Positions 10,451-23,559 of a stretch of DNA of 64,000 bases are shown here, one piece after another. Position 1 is the first letter of the stretch. Each line of letters begins with the position of its first letter. The stretch is from positions 316,994,722-317,058,721 of the forward strand of contig CM041776.1 of the NCBI GenBank assembly GCA_023374045.1, read 5' to 3'. The position numbers and the translations under genes are program-made. Source of the stretch: Limonium bicolor. Lineage: Eukaryota; Streptophyta; Magnoliopsida; Caryophyllales; Plumbaginaceae. The notes beneath the pieces were generated by a model. The model had not been told where the DNA came from. It saw only the letters and a list, made by a program, of their open reading frames with translations, and ran no database searches.

Positions 10451-13400
10451 AGAATTCAGAGATAAACATAATGAATAGTGTTGAAGTCTTTTAGAAAGAG
10501 TATTTGAAAGAGAACAAATAAAACAATATAATTGGGAATTTGGTCAGAAAGCTTTAATTTTTCAGTCCTCAATCAGGCTCCTCCCTGCCACTAAGAATCT
10601 CTTAAAACCAAACCTTGATCGTAGTGTGTCTCCAAAAATATTTATTGTGGTGTGTATCTAATTTCTAATCGTCGTCCCATGACAATGAACTAAAAGAAAC
10701 AAACTTTTTTTATCCAAATAGGGTACACCCCTCTGTTTTCCGTGTCTGGTCATGTCTTTGTCTTGGAATAAGTAATGGACAAGACGACGTGGCACACTTG
10801 GTTTGCTTAAAAGCTTGGGTCCGGGAATATTCCTGGAATAAATTCTGAACCGATCGCCAAATTGACAGTAAGTTCTCCCAACGATTGGTCTCGGAACACT
10901 TAAGTAGACAATCTCGAACCATTGAAATACCCCAAACCTAAGTATGCTAAGTAAACATCAAATTATGATGTAGTAAGGCTAGAATATGCCTTAGAAAGAT
11001 TGGTAGACAATTTAAACCAAGGAAAACACAAGAAAATGCCTTAAGGGCAATTAGGGCAAAAACGTGCTCTAAGCTTGGAGAGGCTTGGGTGAGTACCCAA
11101 ATATCATGATAAGACCTTATTAATATTCTAATGGTCATTTTAAACCAATTACCAAAGAAAACCAAGCTTGAAAACAAGTTAAAACACAAAATGTGCTTTA
11201 AGAAGTCTTAAAGCACATTTTTGAGAAATTGTCTTAGAATTGAGTTTTGAGTGGCTAAATGCCCATCATTACTCTTTAATCAACATGTGTACTAATTAGT
11301 ATCACATTAGGAAGCCTAAATCAATGGGGAATCAAAAATTTCACGAATATGTGCACTAATTAGTGAATAGTGCCAAATAGTGACTAGTTTAAGTTTTAAT
11401 CAATATAAGCTAATTAGTTGGTCAACAAAGACCATGACTAGCCTTATTTAAGAGGGGGCCGGTTTTCTAAGGGATGAGTCACCATAGACTTCATCAAATA
11501 AGGAAGAAAAGAAGAGATAAGTAAAAGGAGTTACTATTTGCTTTTATAAAGCAAATATCTTATATTAGCCTACCTTTCTTCTTCTCTCTCTTCATTTCCC
11601 TTCTTCCCACGGTTTCTCTTCTCTTTCTCCTGCTCCAAAACCGAGAGAGCTCCATCCATGGGTGCTCCACCTTCAATTGCTCACCAAGTGTTCATCTTTG
11701 CTCTAAATCAAAAACCAAGTATAGATTTCTCTTAGTTAGGCCAAGACCTATCTTCCTATCTTCTCAAATCCTTCAAAACTCAAGTCTGGAGCCATGAGAA
11801 AACTCCATGGATGGAGGAAAATCAAGTTTGAAGAGCCCATTTGGTTCTCCATTCATTCAAGGTAAGGAAAATATAAGAAAAACCATATTTCCACCACTTC
11901 TTCTACATGGCCGAAAATTTACTACTCATGGGGCCTTGTTTTATCCATTGTTCTAGCTTGATTCTATTCTCCAAGGGCTAGAGGAGGTCCTTCTTGATTC
12001 ATATCCAAGCCTATCTTAAGACTCCAAGGTAAAACATTCATTTCAATACCTTAGAACACATTTCTAACCTAGGGTTACTCCTTAAGGTTAATGTATTATT
12101 TAGCACTCATGAGAGCCAATGTATATTGATTAGAACATTGGCAAGGGAAATTTAAATGGTGTCCGAGATTTCCAAGGGAAGAAGCCTAAGGAGGAAGTTG
12201 AGAGAAACTTGAGAAAAACAAGGTAAAATGCTTACCTGATGGTGGTTTAAGTTTTAAGGGATGAGTTTAGGTGGGTACCAATGTGGCTTAGAGCTTACAT
12301 TGTGTATTGGGTTATATAACCTAAGAAAAAGAACTTAAACAAGCTTATGAACTTGTGACTAAGGAGCCAATGGGAATGAGTTGATAGTATAAGTTTAAGA
12401 TGAGTTTTAAGAGCATTATAACTACTATGAGATTGATGGGTGTATTTGCAGGTTGAAAGCTTTTATATGTGGGAAGTTCAGTGTTTAAGTTTAAGTTATT
12501 TAAGGGCCTAAGAGCCATGTCATTTAAGAGCCTTAGTGCTATGCAATTTAAGATTATTGCAATATATTGAGTTTGATGTGATTGAGTTGGTTTGGGTGAG
12601 AAGATATGATGGGAAAGAACTTGATGTGTGTGAGATGGTTGAATGAGGAAAACAATGCATTTGGGCATGATAATATACTAGAGAAGCTATGGCGAAATTT
12701 GAGTAGAAAAAGAAGTGTTTAAGTAATGGTTGTGAATTGATATTACCTAGGGTTCACTAGGGATCATTAAGAGGAATTTGAGTGGAAATGAGTTAACTAA
12801 GAAGTTTATGAGGATGAGAATGACCTAGAGTGTCTAGGAAGAATTAGAGGATTGGTGAGTGTATTAAACACACCAAAATCATGGTATGAGGAATATAAGA
12901 CTTGTGCAAAAATCTGGAGGAAACGATGTATAATGCTTTGAGATGGTTTAGGTATGAACTAAAGAGTAGAACAATGAGAGTTTCGGGAAGTTTGTGTGAG
13001 AGGTGGTGATGTTAGTAGTGGACTAGTAAGGTTTAGTATAAATGGTAATGTGTGGACTTGGGTGATGGAAGTGAAAATTGTAGGAGAATGTTGTAAGTCG
13101 TCAAGGTAAATGAAGAACAATGTCAAGGTATTAAGGTAATGGAAAGAAATGTATAAGTAAGCTCAAGAGCTTAGGAGTGATGAGTAACAAATGAAAAGAA
13201 GAGAAATTGGTGCATGGAAATGCAAGATAACCTTGGAAGGTTTAGCAAAGGAAATATGGATGAATTAAAGATGGAAAAATGATGTTTATGAAGTGGTCAA
13301 ACTGTTAAGGAGGGAGCACTAGGGTTGGTTGAAGTTTTGGTGAGGTTGCAAGTTGGGAATATAAGGAACTATATGATAAGTGTTAGGAGTTTTTGCAAGA

Positions 13401-13549
13401 ATTTAGTAAATGTTTAAGAAGATCTTTGGAGGTTATTTTAATGAGTTTGGAGGATGATTAAAGGCGGGTTTAAGGGTCTAAATGATGTTAGAACACATTA
13501 GGAGGCTTTAGGAGAAGTTTGGTGAAGATTTAACAATTTTTGGACTTGT

Positions 13550-13830
13550 TCTGGTGGCGTCCGGCCCATGAGTACGACCCAAGTTTGGGTCGGACGGCCT
13601 CTGTTAGACGCCAGTGAAGGGTTCTGGAACGGTCCGACCCAGAGGACTTGGGTCGGACATGGGTCGGACGGGAGAGTTTTAAAAGACGAAAAATTTCTAG
13701 AATGGTCCGACCCAGTTGGTTGGATCGGACGTGGGTCGGACAACGTAGAGCTTTACAATCCGAGAGTTGCTGGAATGGTCCGACCCAGTTGGTTGGGTCG
13801 GACGGTGGGTCGGACGACCCTTAAGATTTT
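13550..13830 (+). repeat. GTCGGAC-rich repeats with hairpins, inside the solo LTR
   Basis: Related units of about 70-75 bp carry GGTCCGACCCAGTTGGTTGG followed by GTCGGAC. The copy at 13778-13803 is a perfect 10-bp stem (GTCCGACCCA/TGGGTCGGAC) with a 6-base loop. Open frames here (13498-13743 minus, 13568-13873 plus) only read through the repeat. Confidence 0.8.
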
Positions 13831-14699
13831 TTTTTTTAAAAAAAGAAACCCTAAGAGAGTTTGGTGGTACTGAGGGTACCCCATTGAGGAGGCAAAGATT
13901 ACTAGAGGTATAAAGACCTAGGGGATTAAGTTAAGTATAAGCTTAAAGGTTTAAGGTTAAGTTTGTAAGATTAAGTTGTAAGACTTAAGAGGTGTTAGGT
14001 GGGGATCATTAAGGGTTAAGTAAGTTAAGTAAGATAAGTAAGTTGAATTGGGTTAAGTGATTAACAACCTAAAACTGGATGAATGTTTTAGGACTTGGAA
14101 ATTGGACTCCGGAAGAGATTAAGCAACCGAACGACCAACGGTGAACGGTACAGTTCTTCTTGTGACCTGCTTGCTAACGAGGTGTCCCTCGGCTTGTGTG
14201 CTATTTGTTTTTGTGTGCTCACTAAACAAGATAAAGCATGCAACTGGAATATCATGTTTATTGTATTGTTGTGTGATGTGTGAAAACTAACACAACATAC
14301 CTTGAGAACTTACTAACCAACATTTAGTAAGGAATTGAGAGAGACTAAGGAACGCTCCCTAATATTAGTTTGTTATAAACCGAAAGAGGTTAACCAACAA
14401 ACATTGTCTTGAGACTTCTACTAACTGGAACTTAAGGGGGGAGTGAGGAACCCGGGACTGACTCCGGTCATGCATGCTAAGGAAAAGGGGGTCGGTATCT
14501 ATAGCCGAACCGACTTCCGCTTAAGGACTTGTCTTCGGACTTGTTGCCTAGGGTCGGTTGCCGGCTCAGCTACATTGGGCATACAGTCCAAGGTAGGTGG
14601 CATTAAGATGGTGCGGTAGGATCACCTAAATCCTAAATTATAAGATAAGTTGTTTATTCAACCAATGGAGTTAATAGCTCATTGGCTAGGGTTGCTTTT

Positions 14700-14890
14700 G
14701 ACCCGACAAAAATAAACATTGAGGTAAGATACAATCATTTCTAATTGAAGAGTGGTTTGTATTCTAAGATTAAGATAAGGTTGAGATAAGTTACAACCAT
14801 TCCTTTTTAAAGGATGGTTTGTATTATAAGACTGAGATAAGCTACATCCATTCCTTTTTAAAGGATGGTTGTTTTCTAAGGCTAAGATAA
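14700..14890 (+). repeat. Short tandem repeat in the solo LTR
   Basis: About three units contain a word like CCATTCCTTTTTAAAGGATGG, near 14728 (diverged), 14789 and 14849, separated by AAGATAAG-type sequence. The word is itself nearly palindromic. Confidence 0.65.
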
Positions 14891-15479
14891 GACTAAGATT
14901 GAGGTAAGATAAGGATGGACTAAGATTAAGAGGGAACATTACTTAAGGAGTTAAATAATAAACTCTCTAATTAAGGGAACACATTTAAGTCGTTCGTTAT
15001 GTTTGAACTTTGATTGTTCATATTTGGTTTGTTGTTTACTGCACTTTCTATTATGTTGTGCATCTAATCAACCTCCGTGCTATCGACAATTAGTCGTCGT
15101 AGCCACGTTAGCTTGGGGGTCATGAGAGGATCGTACCAGCATTCGTGCTGGCCCCTTTTGGGGGCTGTTTTTACTACACAGGTGAACATCAGGAGACGGC
15201 CGTCGCGAGAGTAAGAAGGGATACAAGTGTTACGGGTTAAGCGTGGCCTACGAGTTGTGCATGTACACTCGTATGGCAATTGAGTTAGTGAGATGTATAG
15301 GATGTGAGGGGATTGTAAGAAGGATATGTATTTGGTTAAGGTTGTTATGTACTAAAGTTTGGTATATTCTGTAGTCAGATCGTGGCAAGGTTCTGGAGTG
15401 TAAAGAATTCCGCTGTGACATGTTTATATGTATGCTGTTAAGTTGCGAGACCACATTTGGATTGAGTTGGGGTGTTACA

Positions 15480-17100
15480 AATCATCAGTTCGATAGTAGC
15501 ATTTGGTCCAGAAAAGCAAACTCGAACATATACATGGACGTGTGAAATTCCACCGTGATCTTGCAACATGGTCCAGGAATATGTTTTGGAAAACATACCT
15601 GGACCAACATAGATATTGACTAATCCTTGCTTAAAAATATCCTTTGACTCCCAGTTTGACCTCTAATGCTCGATTCAACTTCTTGGGACTCCATTTAAGT
15701 ATCCAAGCTTTTTTGAGCTTTTTACCTGAAAAATCACGAAACTAATCATAGGAGACAAAATATGCAATAAAGCGTAATCAAACCTATTAGAATAGAAATT
15801 AAGACTAGATTGATGATAATTAAGCGTGAATTACAAGATGATCAGGAAAATTTCCGCCACACTTAACCTTTGCTTGCCCTCAAGCTAACACTGTAGCACA
15901 AACACACCCCATCTCAAAACAAGGAACCATTGGTTTAGAAAATTGCACAAGGAAATCTAGTCATGAACAACAATCACAAGAAGCAATGATCCACACTGTA
16001 TTTTTTCACAAACAGTGAAGTGAGAATAACTTTTCAAAGTGCTAAGACACATAATTCATTCAACTCAGGAGTCGTTTCGAGCGAGGGAAACAGAATGGAA
16101 TCAGAAAAGGGAATGAAAAGAATTCCTGTGATTTTCTTGGTTGTTTATTTGAGCTAGGGAAAATGAAAAAAAAGGGTCAATGATCAACGACCATTAAATG
16201 CTGGTCAACATTCATTAGTCACCGGTCAATGGTCATCGGTCAATGGTCATATATCACCGGTCAAAGTGTACTCGGGAAAGTGAATCTCATTCCCTAGTAG
16301 GGGGTGAGGAATCAAGTTAAAGGGTTTTGGGGTAATCTCGTTCCCTTTCCTTTTCCTGAAAGTAGGAAAAAAATGGCTAAACAAACAGCAGGAAACAGAA
16401 TCATCCGATTCTCTTTCGTGATTACCCCAAAACAAACACCCCCTTAGACTTCACTCAAGGTCTTACACTCCATTTAAATTTCCAAATTCCAATGGACGAC
16501 AAGGGGCAAGAAGTAATGTTATATTTCATAATACCTTTTATTGCCACATACTTCATGACCTGAACGATCTTCCTGAATTTATCATTGCATTTCATCTCTA
16601 AAGAACTTTTGATTTCAACATTATATTCATCTAAATATTAACAATTGAGCTCACCGGGATCATCCACATCCCCTGACTTCTCTCTCCACCACTATAATGG
16701 TGTTCGGTCAGCTTTCCCAAATTGCGCACCCCGTAACATGGGCAAAACACAGTCAATCATATAAGCAAACAATCACTTACAAAATAACCAATTGGAAAAA
16801 AACCCAAGAAGTTACAAAAGAGATCTAGGCATAAATATAAAAGGAACTGACATTATTCAGAAGTTATCGAGAATCGTAGAAGAATCTAGCAAATGGAATT
16901 TATAGTTAATAAATAAATCATGCGAATAGGGAGTTTTCCAAATTATTATTGTTTCCACCAGCTTCACTGAGGGTTATAAACCCTAGACATGTTTAAATCC
17001 TTTAATGTGCTACTTTTTCAAAAAATTCAATTATTGATTCAAGAGCATAGTAAGGTTTTTAGTTCATGCAGTTACATGATAAAATATGCTGTTAATTTTT
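15480..17100. repeat. Diverged non-coding repeat, related to 20700-21700
   Basis: Collinear short matches link this stretch to 20.9-21.4 kb: GCTTGCCCTCAAGCTAAC (15872) with GCTTGTCCTCAAGCCAAT (20940), and GACAAGGGGCAAGAAGTAA (16498) with GACAAGGGGTGTGAAGTAA (21184). At 16195-16270 there is a local repeat of GGTCAATGGTCA-like words. No protein is recognisable. It is probably non-coding LTR-element DNA. Confidence 0.45.
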
Positions 17101-18712
17101 TAGTTAATATTGTTAGAGGTACAAATCTGGTAATTACAGATTAGAGTTTAACCTACGGATTTGATGATGAGGGGTGTTTGCTTATAATAAAGAGATTGAG
17201 GGAGTGATGATGACTGACGAGATAAGAAAGTGCTTTACAAAGGAGACAACGGATTTACGTGGTTCAGTCATTAATGACCTACTCCACGGAGGTGAAAAAG
17301 GTTATTAGTATGAGCAAAGAGATGGAAATTGAGTTACAAGAGGTATTCAACCGCTGGGAGATGTTCTCCCTTACACTCTCGTCTTGCCTGATCTAATCTA
17401 TCTTGGCTTATCGTGTTGTGTTATCTCACGCTTGCCTGCCTTCCTAATATATGTACATTGATGGTTATTTATAAAAGAGAGTACGAAAGGGCATTCTGTT
17501 GTGCCTTTCTCGGCTTCCTTGTCTTGCTAGTTCGGGTAGCCTTGCGGTGTTCCTTCCAAGAAACTGATGTCATGCATACGACATCATACATATTACGTTA
17601 CTTGCCTTAGATTTCTAGAGATGATACTTCTTTTCTATGCTCAGACAACCACCATTAATGTTGTATCAGAAAGGCGTGCGAGCCAGTAGTCATGAGTGCC
17701 TAAGACGGCAGTGGCAACTTGTCTGATGGGACTGACAGGATGGCTCTGTCGAAGGCGATGGGTGAAAGGTTGTCTCTTCGTGCTGTGAGGTGTCCTATGT
17801 GGACTTCCTAGTGCCTGGGTGTGTGTGGGGTTCTATTCCACGACGTGGGAAACCTAGCCGGGTTCTTTGAACGGTGTTATCCTGGCATTTCTTTGCCTTC
17901 ATGTTCCGGTCGAGCTCGTTCTCGGGTCGAGTGTTCTTGTGGGTAGTGTGGCAGAAATGTGTGACTATCTCTATCTAGGCAGTGTACCTATCGTTTTTCA
18001 GAATAGTGAATTATGTGGGGGTTGTCGTTCTTAGGGACCTGGTTCAATTAATTGACAATTTATTAACTAACTGAGAAACTAAACTAAGAAAACAGGAAAA
18101 TGTCACTATTTTAGGGGGTTTCTTAATTTAACAAAATTACTGACTCAATAGAAAATAATAAAATAATAAAACAATTAAAATAAACCGAGTAAATAAATAA
18201 AGATTAAAACTCTAAATATAAGAAAGCACCCCGGATTGTTCTGCAAACCTTCACTTTCTAATGTATTAATAAACTCTTCCCCAATTCTGTAATAAACTCA
18301 GGAACTATAAATAATTCGTCAACGGCTAAGTCTAAAGAATCCTAACCAATTGCTAGAACTAGCAGTAGACTAATGCACTAATCTGGACACAACCAATTGC
18401 ATAAAGAACATAACATTTTCTATCGGAGACTGATTAAGGCGGGATCACGCTTCTAGTTGCTAATCAGGTTTAACTTCCTATGTCTTGTTATCTATCTCAA
18501 ATCTCGCGTGTTGATTAGAAAACTATAAAGATTGCTTTAATAATTGATAAGAGAATTAGAGCGCATGAAGAACTGGAATTAAACTACTGCATTAATGAAT
18601 TAGTAAAGAGATTACAAAATAAACATAAAGATCCGGTCTGCTACCCCAATATGAGGAGCTAGTCTAATTAACATAAATATAAAAATAAGTAAAATAACAA
18701 AGAACGACATTA
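17101..18712. other. Unassigned intergenic DNA
   Basis: I see no gene. The 65-codon frame at 17413-17610 resembles nothing. From about 18000 the sequence (TTGTCGTTCTTAGGGACC near 18015, then AT-rich) resembles the repeat style of 59260-59300 and probably belongs to the repeat that continues after the Mutator-like element at 20032. Confidence 0.35.
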
Positions 18713-18721
18713 AACGAAATA
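18713..18721 (+). repeat. Left 9-bp target duplication of the Mutator-like element
   Basis: AACGAAATA here is repeated exactly at 20023-20031. Duplications of 9 bp are the mark of Mutator-type transposition. Confidence 0.92.
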
Positions 18722-20022
18722 GGGAAATTTCATGATATACCCCCGAGGTTTGAGCGAATTTTACGAGATACCTCCGAGGTTTCATTTTCATTACGAGATA
18801 CCCCCGAGGTTTCATTTTTTTACGATATACCCCTGAGGTTTCATTTTCATTACGATATACCCCTAAGGTTTCAATTTTATTACGAGATACCCCTCAGTTC
18901 AGATTCTAATATATTATTTTTCATATCCTCATTTTACCCTCACCCCATATGCCCCACACATGGATTTATGGTCAAATTTTTAAAAAATTTAGAATATAAA
19001 CCAAATGCACAGAAAAATTAAAGATCAATTTAAATTTTAATTCAATTTTAAAAACAAAAATAAATTAAAAAAATTAAACTCTTATAATGTTTAAAATAAA
19101 TAGAAATGACCAAACAATAAAAAAATAAATAATCTATTTAAAAAACTTATATTGTTACATAATTTAAAAACTATTATAGCAATTATATTTAAAGAACAAA
19201 AAAATAATTTATACTTTATTTTTCTAATTTAAAATAATGATTTTTTCTATGTACTATATGTAATTATTGCTTTTAATATTCTTTATATTATTGTTATACT
19301 TTTTACAATATTAATACATATCGTAACTCCTTAACAAGTTATGTTTATTTTTCAAAATAATTTACTTTTTATTTTTTAGTCATTTCCATCTATTATTTTT
19401 TTTGTTTTATGTTTAATTAATTATATTCATTTTTTAATATTGATTTCAAATTTTATATGAAATTTAATTTATATGAGCATTTTATTTAAGTTTCAAATTC
19501 AAACAAAACTTTGACCATATATCCCTTAGATTATTGCGGGGCATATGAGTTTGAGCCACCGCTATAATTGTTTTTAAATTATGTAACAATATAAGTTTTT
19601 TAAATAGATTATTTTTTTGTTGGTTAGTCATTTCTATTTATTTTGAACCTTTCATGATTCTAATTTTTTAATTTGTTTTTATACTTTTATTTATGTTTTT
19701 TCCCTTGCCCTACCCTTTTTCCTTGATCTTTAATTTTTATGTGCATTTTGTTCTCTTTTCCTTTTTTTTTTTGACCATAAATCCATGTTACGGGGCATAT
19801 GAGGTGAGGGTAAAATGAGGATATGAATATAATATATTAGAATCTGAACTGAGGGGCATCTCGTAATAAAATTGAAACCTCAGGGGTATATCGTAATGAA
19901 AATGAAACCTCAGGGGTATATCGTAAAAAAATGAAACCTCGGGGGTATCTCGTAATGAAAATGAAACATCGGGGTATCTCGTAAAATTCGCTCAAACCTC
20001 GGGGTATATCGTGAAATTTCCC
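18722..20022. mobile_element. Non-autonomous Mutator-like element (TIR-MULE), 1301 bp
   Basis: The ends are inverted: GGGAAATTTCATGATATACC at the left and GGTATATCGTGAAATTTCCC at the right, flanked by the exact 9-bp repeat AACGAAATA. The terminal inverted repeats run about 250-290 bp. Inside each are about five tandem units of some 30 bp (ATACCCCCGAGGTTTCATTT type). Further in, inverted similarity continues (about 19130-19200 against 19565-19615), so nearly the whole element can fold back. The centre is AT-rich and non-coding; no transposase is present, so it would depend on one made elsewhere. The 161-codon minus-strand frame at 19837-20322 is a read-through of the repeats and flank. Confidence 0.9.
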
Positions 20023-20031
20023 AACGAAATA

Positions 20032-22847
20032 AGAGATAAGGTAGAGAAAACTCCAGTTAGCAAGTTTGACTCTGACCCCCCGCTCCGATTCCGTCTTCGT
20101 GTCGGTGCAACAATGGTGGATTATGGATGTTTGGTGTGGTGTGATGTGTATGGAGGTGATGGATGAAGATGGTGGTGGTGGTGCGGTGAAGATGATATGT
20201 GGAGTGGTGCTGGCGATTCGTGAAAGAAGAGAATGAATTAATATGGTGGTGGTGTGTGTTGGTGTGTTAATGGAAGAAAAAGAGAGGCGCGAGGCCCTCT
20301 GTGGGAACGTCTGCATTTGCAACCCTAACTCGTTACTTATACATGCAACGATCGACTGATCGTTTAATAAAAAAATTATCTTTTGTTTTGATCAATGTCA
20401 CGCGTGGAACCGTCAGATTTACCGTGTTCAGACTAGCATCCGGATGAGCAAGTCTGGACGTCTCTGGAATCTCTCCACCCGGTTCCTCAATGGTCGCGTC
20501 ACGCTTGGAACCGTCAGATTTACCGCGTTCAGAATAGCATCCGACCCATCCGGACGTCTATATGTTTCGCCCGCACTGGAATTCTCGACATGTGTCCGGA
20601 CACATGTCCAAACACCTCTTGGACAACTCTCGACACTTGTCCGGCCTTGCAAGTTCAGACGCAAGGTCGGACATAATTTCGATGGGGGCTAGATTCTTCG
20701 TTTTTGCTCTGTTTCACTCCCCATTTATTGCGTTAGAATCTTCATGAGAAATTCTATGCATTTTCTAGACTTTTCACTGCATTCGACACATGAAATGTTG
20801 CTCACATCAACACATAAATCTAAGAAAAAGCATATGATATGTGAGAAATATGGCATGAATTGTTATCAAAATTGAAAGAATTAAAGCCCTAAAAATAGAT
20901 GTATTTCACACTTATCAAACTTCCTCACACTTAGATTTTGCTTGTCCTCAAGCCAATAGAGAATATGTCTACTTTTAAGCACCGTAGTATCGAAACTTAG
21001 GAACAAACAGCTGTCGAAGGAAAACAAGCAAAATGACAATCAAAAGAATAGTTCTGCTATTGGTTGTAGGTTTTCACAATCAGTGAAAAATAGTAGAGCT
21101 AAAAGTATGGAGAAGTTAGATTACAGAAACTAAACACAGAATAACTTGGGATCTTCCACCGTTTCTTCCTCCAACCGTTGGATGACAAGGGGTGTGAAGT
21201 AACATCCTATTCTGTGATACCTTTCAACACCACATACTCATGATCAGAATAGGCAAAATGACATAAATGTTTAACTTTCCATTTCTTCTCTAACATTTTA
21301 TTCTTTAATTTGCGCATTCAATTCATCCCCCAGACTTTTCTCTTCATCCCTGTAACAGCTTTGGGCCAATTATCCCAGATCCCAAGACCTTAGATAGATA
21401 GGTGTTAAGGCACCCCGAGGACTAATGACCGAATGAAGAAGCCTGTTTTGGTTCAGAAAATTTAATTCAGATCAGCAAAGTACCTTGCCTTATCCTTTTC
21501 ATACCAAACTTTCTCATCATTTCCAAAATCCCAAGCTAGCCTAGTTCAGTTTTCATAAACAGCTAATCCACCAAATTTCAGTGAAAATAGATATTAAATT
21601 GGGGTTTTGTTTGCAGAAAATAAATAAACTAAATAAAAACAATAAAAAGTGATCTTCTTAACAATTCTAAACAAGTAATCCTGGTTTACTACTTCCCCCT
21701 AGTTCTCAATATCCTTTCCTATGTGGTTTTATAATCCGAGATTGCAACCTCAAATCTTAATTAATCTATTCCTGGTCTCCCGTAAAATAAATTCTTACTA
21801 GTACTTACTAAATCCTAACTATTGTTGCGAACTTACTAATTGACTAATAGCTTCAAATCTCATATGGTTTGTAGTCAGCTAATACCGAGGGATTTCCATC
21901 TCAAGTTTCACTTATAGTATCCTTATAGTATATTGAAAGCCGTAGTTCTCACTTGTAAGCAATCAAACCAGATAAACTCAAGCAATTATAAATCCCAAGA
22001 GAAATACAAGGAATAAAACTACAATCTGTATAGTATTAATCCTTGACACATAGGGGAAAAGATCATAAACTATGGTTCCATAATAAACCAGAATTTGACT
22101 AACTACTTATACATTGCAAGAATAGAAACAACGATAAGAGAAAGGGAAAATGCCATCAAATATGTATCAAGGAATTGATGATGAGATCCGATCTTGCTCC
22201 GGTGTACTCCGGTCCCCTGTTGAACTACTATCTCCCGTCTCCCTCTGATGACTGGCGGCTAGGGTTGCAAATTTGTCTTCAATTGTCCAAAGATGCCCAT
22301 CTATTGCTCTCTCGTTAATGAAACGCAGCGGCACGCCTTTAGAGAGTTTGTCCTAGAGTGCATCCGGGTTAAATACCTGAACCACTCACAACTCTCACTC
22401 TACGCGATAGAAATCAGTCTGGTCCAGGTCTTTTTCCTAAAATGCAAACCCGGACCAGGCGCTAAAATGGCCAGAAGGTTCCGTCCTTGTGTGGTCCGGG
22501 TGTGTTTACCCGGACACATACCCGAATCACAACTAAATCTTGACCGAAAGGTTATCTTGGGGGTGGTCCGGGTCTATAAGTCCAAACAAAGACCCATACC
22601 AACTCTAAAATGCACAAGAAACACCGTTTTGATTCTCATTCGGTCCCGTCTTGATCGTTGAGCTCTTGGCACACGTTCCTAGACCTTTTCTTTAGTGTTT
22701 TTAACCTGTTTTAGCATAAAACCACAAGTGAAAAATAACCTACACATTTAACATAATTAATCACTAAGCTGACAAATTTATAATAAATATGATAAATGAA
22801 TAAACAAATAAAGGACATAAATATATGTAAATTCCCCACTTATTAGT
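20032..22847. repeat. Diverged non-coding repeats
   Basis: At 20400-20690 and 22430-22580 there are CCGGAC/GTCCGG-rich blocks; from 20920 to 22030 the sequence matches in patches with 15.8-16.7 kb and 9.6-9.9 kb. No coding domain was found; the open frames at 20428-20747 and 22293-22661 overlap repeats and resemble nothing. Probably the non-coding part of an old LTR element. Confidence 0.4.
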
Positions 22848-22852
22848 ACTCA

Positions 22853-22874
22853 ATGAACATCACCGCGATCAGTC
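22853..22874 (+). repeat. 22-bp direct repeat, left copy, flanking the foldback region
   Basis: TAGTACTCAATGAACATCAC followed by CG occurs here and again at about 24615-24636, on both sides of the foldback element. Too long for an ordinary target duplication of a known plant DNA transposon. Confidence 0.75.
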
Positions 22875-23559
22875 TACTATAAGTGTTGTTGGAAGGTATG
22901 GAAAACTCTTTCTCTCTTTTTTTCTTCTCTACTGTAAGAGGAGAGGTGAACTCCCTAATCTTGTGGAATTATATCAAAGATATATATATATATATCTTCG
23001 ATATACTGTCAAAGTACAAGTAGACAACAAAGCATCACTGTGCATCACTACTCTTTCCTATGAATAAGTAAAAATATTTATTATAACTACTCAACCATTG
23101 GCATACTGTCATACTACTAAAATGAGAAGTCGAAATAATCCAGTGCATCATTTCCCACAAGAAATAAATATATAATAATAAACAGGCGTTCTTGCCTACA
23201 ACCATCTGTAGCCAGATGGCTACATCAGGTACGCGGGAGCGCTCACGACTTCTTCTTCTTTTTTTTTCAGCGCCTCCGGCCATTGTCTTTTTTTTTTGTT
23301 TTTATTTTTTTTAAAGTATTTTTAATTTTTTTTCTTTTTAATCATAAAACTTTAAATGGTTGTAACTTTTAATATATAAGTCCAAAATGAAAAAAAAATT
23401 ATATCATTGTTCATCTAAATTCAAGTTCTTCAAAACAAGACCATTCATGAATGTATTTTGACAATTTAAAAAAAATAATTTTACATGTATGGAGCACAGA
23501 ACGTAAAAAAAAACTTGTACATATTGTCATACAAACTTGTACAAATGTTCACTAATACA

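Larger units (their letters stand above)
9420..10922. repeat. Diverged non-coding repeat, split by a LINE insertion
   Basis: The piece around 9590-9870 shares words with 21600-22030, for example GTCGTAGTTCTCACTCATA at 9723 against GCCGTAGTTCTCACTTGTA at 21939. It resumes after the LINE (10460-10922). The style is that of non-coding parts of plant Gypsy elements, but no coding domain confirms this. The 70-codon minus-strand frame at 10710-10922 resembles nothing. Confidence 0.4.
10923..15479 (+). mobile_element. Probable solo LTR, Ty3/Gypsy type, about 4.6 kb
   Basis: It starts TGAAATACCCCAAACC, like the LTR start at 5174, and ends GGGGTGTTACA, like the LTR end at 2912. Internal layout: AT-rich front, a TATTTAA near 11448, a pyrimidine-rich leader (11570-11640), a splice-donor-like AAGGTAAGGA near 11870, then about 1.5 kb of C-poor, A/G-rich sequence, then GC-richer repeat blocks. 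No primer site follows the end and no polypurine tract precedes the start, so a solo LTR is the simplest reading. Flanks ACCAT and ATCAT could be a worn target duplication if the end is shifted one base; this is weak. No gene is seen inside. Confidence 0.6.

Noticed and set aside
17108..17690. A possible LTR with a TTGTATCAGAAAGG primer-like word
   Set aside because: No second copy, no polypurine tract and no target duplication could be found.
19837..20322. A 161-codon minus-strand frame rich in His, Thr and Pro
   Set aside because: It runs across the inverted repeat of the Mutator-like element and its flank and resembles no protein.
22293..22661. A 122-codon plus-strand frame
   Set aside because: It reads through a GGTCCGG-type repeat block; no domain or supporting context.
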